From NCBI GenBank assembly GCA_002261195.1, contig MVBO01000004.1:185746-249745 (forward strand): DNA of 64,000 nt, written 5' to 3'. The position numbers were made by a program, and so were the translations under genes. This DNA comes from Bifiguratus adelaidae (lineage: Eukaryota; Mucoromycota; Endogonomycetes; Endogonales). A model generated the notes under the pieces. It saw only the letters and a program-made list of their open reading frames with translations, was not told where the DNA came from and did not search any database. This document shows positions 58,185-64,000 of the stretch, in pieces. Every line of letters starts with the position of its first letter. The first letter of the stretch is position 1.

Positions 58185-59336
58185 TCACTCCACAAGCTTA
58201 TATTCCTGATTGTTTACACCGTACACTATGCCATTTTCCAGTAACACGCTCATACACGCGTCTATTCTAGCTCGAGGAATGCTTCTGTACATCTGTTGCT
58301 CGCAAAGTTTGCTTGCAATGAATTCAATGCGAACCCCAGCATCCCGTATCCCGTAGGTGCGCATTGCAGATTTCATGATTTCCACGATGGCTGGCCCGAG
58401 GTTCTTCAAATCTTGAACGACCTCATATAGATCCTGCTCAGAGTCAATGACGATGAGATAACCCTCCTTGACCAGTTGCCGGATAGCTTTCGCAAATTGC
58501 TGATAATGATTCTGTGTGGCGACATTAGTCTATGTCACAACATGTTAATGCGACTTTCCGTCATTTGGCATCACCTACATTCTCCGAAAAGCAAGCCTGG
58601 GCAGCTTGCTTGATGCCATCCCATGCTTGCAATTCATCAAAATAGAATCTGCCCCCAACCTGGTTCTCAATCAACCTTCGAACGACGTTCTTGAACTTTG
58701 AATCAGGATTTATGTCGTGAGTGGACGGCAGATTCAGTCGGGAGGCTCCATTTGCATCATCCAGGCGTTGCTCTCGAATTGCATGCATCATGTGCTCGGA
58801 GATGATGAAGGGTTTGTCGTACACATCGACCTTCAACTTGATGGCATTGAGCCAAAAGTATGTTTCATAGTTGGGATCCTTTTCTATGCCTGTAAAAGGG
58901 CTTAACAATGGGAGTCTAATAGCAAGGAAACTTACCAACTTCATGAATGGTGATTTGCCTTGCTCCGCGGAACTCTGTAATCTTTCCCTGGACAGTGAGA
59001 CGCGTCCCAAACGGAAAAAGAGGAGGATCAGTTCGCCATAAAACACAATAAATCGCCTCTGTCCCGTCGTCAATGATATACGTTGTAACGCTATGCGAGC
59101 GTTCGATGCCCCGAAGTAATCCCAGCACCTCTACATGGCGTATATTGTGGTTGCCATACCTATACACGTCTGCGGTTTCGGCTGTTACTATACGTTTCAA
59201 ACGCGCTCTAGTCCATACCGTTGAACACGTCCCCTTGCTTCAGACGGTAAATGTCCACAATGAACAGCTTCACATGTACCCAAAAGAGAGGATCTAGGCC
59301 CCACAAAGCCTCCGGATAGGTAGCGTCATGCGACAT
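58185..59336 (-). CDS. STN1: CST complex subunit STN1
   Basis: The N-terminus has EALWGLDPLFWVHVKLFIVDI, matching the WGLDPVF..KLYI.DI start of STN1. The OB fold follows: IRHVEVLGLLRGIER, TTYIIDDGTEAIYCVLW and LTVQGKITEFRGARQITI. The C-terminal part carries winged-helix-like segments (FKNVVRRLIENQV, YQQFAKAIRQLVKEGYLIV and RIEFIASKLCEQQM). STN1 with TEN1 and CTC1 or Cdc13 caps telomeres and recruits polymerase alpha-primase. RPA32 has a similar plan, but the WGLDPxF N-terminus favours STN1. About five exons. The start is 45 bp from the divergent TAF6 start, and the stop 32 bp before the Vps9 start. Confidence 0.88.
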
Positions 59337-59381
59337 GCATTCCCGCGTTAGAAATTGAAGCGCGTTTCTTTTATTCTAGCC

Positions 59382-61061
59382 ATGAGCATCTTTCCAAAGG
59401 ATACGGTGAAGGTAAAGAGACGAGACATTTGCGCAGCGTTAAGCTGCCTTGCAAGTATACTGACTATATTGTGTATAGAACATCGCCGAATCACTCTCCA
59501 TTACCAACCTCAAGGATGGTGTGGCCGTAGGTCTAGCAAACGATGTGGAATATCGGATACACGAGATTGTGCAGGTAAGCGCGCGAGGGTAACAAGTCGA
59601 TTGAACAGGACACCTCAGCTGACGTCTGGCTGCAGGAGGCGATGAAGTTTATGCGTCATTCACGGCGATCGCGGCTTACCGTCGAAGACATTAACCGGGC
59701 ACTTCAAGTGCGCAATGTGGAAGTATGTGACCAGACTGCGGCCCAGGTCAGTGGCAAGGAGAGACTAATGGATCCATTGTGTAGCCTCTCTACGGATTCA
59801 AATCGGCTGAGCCATACAGATTTCGAAGAACGGTATCAAACACACAAGATTTGTGCTATGTAGAAGACGAGGAGATTGATTTCGATACAATTCTCAATCG
59901 TCCGCTTCCAAAGGTACCTCTCGACGTGACATTTACGGCACACTGGCTTGCCATTGAGGGGGTACAGCCTGCTATTCCTCAAAACCCTACTCCTAGTGGT
60001 CAGTTTGCTGCCTTGACGCTTGGAGGTCATGGATTAAACCTCTTTTACAGATGCCAAGAGCGATTTATTGACCAAGCGCATCAAGACGCAAACCGTGAAT
60101 GGACCGAATGCAGACAATGTGGATCTCAAACCGCTTGTCAAGCATGTACTCTCCAAGGAGTTACAGATGTATTACGAACGCATCACAGACGCAGTGCTCA
60201 GCGGCGAGGAACGATTGCGATCACAAGCCTTCGAAAGTCTACGGCAGGATCCAGGATTGCATCAGCTCTTACCCTATTTCGTCCAGTTCATCTCTCAAAA
60301 GATTACGCAAAACCTCAAAGATCTATTCACCCTGGAGTCTGTCCTTTCCATGGTTCAAAGTCTATTGAACAACCCACACTTGTTTGTTGAGCCTTATGTA
60401 AGTACACGGTTTTCCTCGTCGATCTGAGTCTCACTTACGCTCCTTTAGCTCCATCAAATCATGCCTGCCATTTTATCTTGCCTGGTCGCTCGTCGCCTTT
60501 GCGAGACTCCAAACGAGGATCATTGGAGAATACGGCAATTTGCCGCCAAAATTGTGTCCATGATTTGCGAGCGTTACGGCAAAGCGTACCACACGCTACA
60601 ACCAAGAATCACAAAAACGCTCCTACGAGCGTTCCTTGATCCTCTCAAACCGCTGACGACTCATTATGGATCCATCATTGGACTGGCCTCGCTGGGCCAT
60701 GAAGTCATCAAGATTCTCTTGGTTCCCAATATCAAAGTGTACAGTTTACTCTTGGAGAAAGAGCTCGAACAAATGGCCAACCCGACGAAAGCCATGGAAG
60801 CAGCAAAATGCAAGGACGCCCTTGTGGTAAGTCGGCGCTCGCAAATCGATATAGGTCTAATTGGCCATTTAGAGCGCCGTGAAAACACTGCTGGATGCCG
60901 AGCGAAGGGAGAATCAAGGCAACATGGATGAGGATGTTACTGAGGACACTGCGCAGAAGCTACGGGAAAACATGGGAGCTTTAATTGCGGATCCAATCAT
61001 TGCTGCTAACCATTCCAATGGATTGATAAAATCTCTTGCCGACGCTGCGCAAGGCGAATGA
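59382..61061 (+). CDS. TAF6: TFIID subunit TAF6
   Basis: The N-terminal histone fold is [42 protein letters not shown] (in blocks over two exons), then [34 protein letters not shown], the TAF6 signature. The HEAT-repeat domain has [69 protein letters not shown] and [21 protein letters not shown]. It pairs with TAF9 in TFIID (and SAGA in fungi). About seven GT-AG introns. The C-terminal tail is Asn/Ala-rich, ending SLADAAQGE. Confidence 0.94.
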
Positions 61062-61398
61062 ATGAACGTTGTAAATAGTGACAATAATAACAATGCAGGG
61101 TCTTGGACAGGTCTTTGAAGATTGGAATGGATACGAAATTAAATCACGTGACACTATTCGTCAAAAGACCGAAAAGTGCATTCATCGATCCTTCTTTTAC
61201 GATCGAGCAACAGGTGGGTGTATAGGGTTAAAGGACATCCGAACGATGTAGATGTGAGCAGACATCCGTATATGCATCGTTAGTGTGTCTGCGTGCATCG
61301 TCGCGAGGCTGCATTGGATGGATGAATCATGGATGGTTGGATGGCTTAGATGACGGTGGCTGACGTGCTCACTACAGATCTCGTTTCATTGAGCCATC
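61062..61398 (+). promoter_or_regulatory. RPS0 promoter region
   Basis: Upstream of ribosomal uS2 lie TCACGTGAC at 61144-61152, a telomere-like TAGGGTTA at 61223-61230 (Tbf1 binds such cores in other fungi), and two ACATCCG words at 61235-61241 and 61262-61268. A GGATGGATG-rich stretch is near 61315-61345. Factor assignment is inference. Confidence 0.5.
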
Positions 61399-62401
61399 AT
61401 GTCCAAATTTCCCTCAAGTAAGTCTCTACAACTGGCAAAGCGTATCTTTGCAGATGAACTTACTCGTGATCCCAGTTCTTAACGCCACCGAGGAGGACTT
61501 GCAGCTCCTGCTTTCTGCCCAATGCCACATCGGTACCAAGAATGCCGAAGTGCGTATGCTTCCATACGTTTACAAGCGTCGTGCCGATGGTGAGTACACT
61601 GCGAGGAATGCTAAACGCTTTGCCGGTACTGATTCCGCTTTCGTTAAGGCATTCACTTGATCAACATTGGCAAGACCTGGGAAAAGATGATCTTGGCTGC
61701 TCGTATCATTGCTGCCATTGAGAACGTAAGTCAAAGTGTATGAACGAGTAATCGAGTAGATACTCAACCGCATATAGCCTCAAGATGTCGTCATCATCTC
61801 CGCTCGTCCTTACGGCCAACGTGCTGCCCTTAAGTTCGCCAACTACATTGGTGCTCAGGCTGTTGCTGGACGTTTCACCCCTGGTACCTTCACCAACTAC
61901 ATCACCCGCTCATTCAAGGAACCCCGTTTGATCATTTGCACTGACCCCCGCACTGATCACCAAGCTATCCGCGAGGCTTCCTACGTCAACATCCCTGTCA
62001 TTGCCCTCTGCGACACTGACTCGCCTCTCAAGCACGTTGATGTTGCTATTCCCACCAACAACAAGGGTAAGCACGCCATCGGTTTGATGTACTGGTTGTT
62101 GGCTCGTCAAATCCTCCGCCTCCGTGGTTCCTTGGAGTACAACCAACCCTGGAACGTCATGGTTGATATGTTCTTCTACCGTGATCCTGAGGAGGTTGAG
62201 AAGGAGAACGCCGCTATTGAGGGTGCCAAGGAGGACCAATGGGCCGCTACCGCCGAACCCGAGTGGTCTGCTGAGGGTTCTGCCGCCGTTGGTGGTGTTG
62301 ATCCTTCCCTCGCTGCCGCTGCCTCTGGTGACTGGGCCGCCTCTGCCACCGATAACTGGGCCGATGAGACCACCCAAGCTGCCAGCGGATGGGATGCTTA
62401 A
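61399..62401 (+). CDS. RPS0: Cytosolic ribosomal protein uS2 (RPS0/RPSA)
   Basis: The short first exon MSKFPS joins [20 protein letters not shown]. Then come [98 protein letters not shown] and [19 protein letters not shown]. The acidic C-terminal tail has repeated W-containing units (EDQWAAT, SGDWAAS, TDNWADE, ASGWDA) as in eukaryotic SA proteins. It is part of the 40S subunit. Three introns; codons are strongly C-biased, as in RPL23. The stop TAA is at 62399-62401. Confidence 0.97.
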
Positions 62402-62535
62402 ATCATTGTATGATTTGGCTATAAAATACATTCTCTAAAATGTGTAATACTTTTTCACAAGTCTATGATCATACGGTATACAAATGTTGTGAAATGAGGG
62501 GATGCGTTCGATAAGAAAAGGCAGATTGACCCTGA

Positions 62536-64000
62536 TCACCGGCCCACGGTCAATGATCGCATATCCCCATCCATGCCCTCCGACCAAGATTGCCGCTCCA
62601 TATGTACCAATATGGACGAAGGACGAGGTCGATTGCCTTCGTTTTCCACCGTCTTGCTTTCTCCTGCGGGAGCTACCGCGCCATCCTCTACCACGCTAAC
62701 CGGTGGCAGCTCTTTGCCTCCATTGGCCGGTTTGACCCATTCAGGCGGTTCGCCTACCGTCATCCGTGTCCGATCAAGTATGCCCTCATAGCGCTCAAAG
62801 ACGCTATAGTCAAATGTCTTGAATCGTTCCTCAATCAGCTGCATATCGCGATCGTACCGAGCTAACTGAGCGGGTGTGATGCCCGATGGATGCTTGCGTC
62901 GTCGTGAGGCGGTACTGTGCGTCCGTCGTGGATCCTTATTGTCCTGCTTGTTGCGATCGCGGTCGCGCCGCGCAGCAGCGTTCTTTGATTGTCTGGCTGA
63001 ACGTCTAGAGTCAAGAGGTTCGTCTTCTAGCAGTAACTCTTCGAGATCATAGGTAGCGTCAAAGTTAATCTTGTCGCTTGAGGGTGTGAAAGGAGGAGTA
63101 ACGGTTTTTGATTCGAGGACATCGAAATCGATGCTTGCAAAGAAGGGATGGCGAGTATATGCAACCCAGTTTTCTGGCGTTGAACAAAAGCGTTTCGACG
63201 GATCAGGCTCAAGGAACTAAGCAAGAGCAACACAATGAGCATGCGAATGGCAAGATATCAACATCGAGACACTTACCCCTCGTATGGCCGAGATGCATTC
63301 GGGTGAAACGCGTACCCGAGGATTAGTGGGAAATTTTACTTTCCCTCGGCTGATTGCAGCCCTGAGTTCATCTGTATTTGTAGCCTCAAAGGGTCTCCGA
63401 CCAAAGACGCATTCATAGAACAAGACACCCAAACTCCACCAATCGACCGATTCATCATAGCCTTCCCGACCGAATACCTCTGGAGCCATGTATGCCGCCG
63501 TACCGGAATGACTGGTCATAGGCGCACTCGGCTTGGCATCCCCGCAGAACTGCCGAGGTACGAATCGCGTGGCGACATTGAAATCAGTCAAGGCAACATG
63601 ACCGGTGGCATCCAGCAAGACGTTATCCGGCTTTACATCGCGATGCACGATATGCTTTCTGTGCAAATAACGAATCGCCAAGCTAAGTTCAGCGATCCAA
63701 AATCGTATGGTAGATTCCTGAAAGACCCGCCGAGATATATGAAACCGTAAATCGCCTCCCATCCTGTACCACACACAATGTATGTCAGCATGATTGGGCT
63801 GTGTAATGGCGGAATACTTGCATGAGATCCATCACCATGTACATGTAATCCTCATCTTGCCAGGCAAAACGTAAACAGCAAACAAAGGGATGGTCCACCT
63901 CCTCCAACATTAATCGCTCGCGGAAAATGTTGCGAACCGCATCCATCTTGACACATTCATGTTTGGAAATGTACTTGAGAGCGTAAAGCTTTTGGGTATC
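62536..64000 (-). CDS. YANK/STK32-family Ser/Thr kinase (5' partial)
   Basis: The gene enters from the right edge at the VAIK-lysine segment LYALKYISKHECVKM. It continues VRNIFRERLMLEEVDHPFV, RMGGDLRFHIS, IVHRDVKPDNVLLD (HRD), LTDFNVATRF (DFN in place of DFG, a mark of the YANK/STK32 branch), GTAAYMAPEVFG (APE) and WWSLGVLFYECVFGRRPFE. The AGC-type tail has INFDATYDLEELLLEDEPLD, a basic segment (ARRDRDRNKQD) and DMQLIEERFKTFDYSVFERYEG. YANK kinases are poorly studied and absent from budding yeast, to my knowledge. The glycine-rich loop lies beyond the window. The stop TGA is at 62536-62538. Confidence 0.9.

Noticed and set aside
58185-59336. RPA32 (RFA2) instead of STN1
   Set aside because: The OB and winged-helix plan is shared, but the WGLDPLFWVHVKLFIVDI start and the absence of a Ser/Gly-rich phosphorylated N-terminus fit STN1.

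Overview
The window reads as compact nuclear DNA from an early-diverging fungus, most likely Mucoromycota in the broad sense or a relative. This rests on the gene content and is not proven. Fungal hallmarks include Med16, an Rts1-type B56 subunit, a Vps9-CUE protein, a CYP52-like P450, Psr/Nem1-like and Pns1-like proteins and Sec59. They sit beside genes the well-known yeasts lack: a PEN-2-like gamma-secretase subunit, PHYHD1, NAPE-PLD, HDHD2, a YANK (STK32) kinase, an ERMARD-like HEPN protein and an ASDURF-like prefoldin. I count about 38 protein genes in 64 kb. Introns are short (about 45-80 nt, nearly all GT-AG). Intergenic gaps are often under 100 bp, and many gene pairs share short divergent promoters. 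I see no tRNA, rRNA, CRISPR array or transposable element.

Layout. 1-7.0 kb: end of a coiled-coil (possibly MIEAP-like) protein, Vti1 SNARE, Mediator Med16, a small PEN-2-like gene on the minus strand, and mitochondrial uL2m, whose start lies 14 bp from that of PEN-2. 7.1-13 kb: PHYHD1 (minus), a decayed NAPE-PLD (plus) and two unrecognised proteins. 13.2-22.2 kb: cytochrome P450, CLN3/battenin, dolichol kinase and heat-shock factor. 22.6-31.8 kb: MPC1, a GH16 hydrolase, the ERMARD-like protein, ASDURF, an Angel-like nuclease, a DHHC palmitoyltransferase and COX4/Cox5. 32-44 kb: Ubp3/USP10-like protease, phosphatidylserine decarboxylase, a choline-transporter-like protein, PP2A B56 and POLD2. 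44-53 kb: mitochondrial MetRS, an Scp/Psr phosphatase, HDHD2, a coiled-coil protein and a PrpD-family protein. 53-64 kb: SDF2, FMC1, ribosomal uL14 (RPL23), Vps9-CUE, STN1, TAF6, ribosomal uS2 (RPS0) and a YANK kinase running off the right edge.

The genes do not form one pathway. Several serve mitochondria (uL2m, MPC1, COX4, PSD, MetRS, FMC1) and several serve endomembranes (Vti1, Vps9, CLN3, Sec59, DHHC, SDF2, PEN-2). The most notable signals are small genes hidden by introns (PEN-2, ASDURF, MPC1), 4-nt micro-exons that restore conserved protein sequence in CLN3 and MPC1, a 12-nt exon carrying the core of the DHHC active site, GC-AG introns, and a NAPE-PLD with several independent lesions. 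Exon boundaries were read by eye from splice signals and family conservation, with no transcript data.
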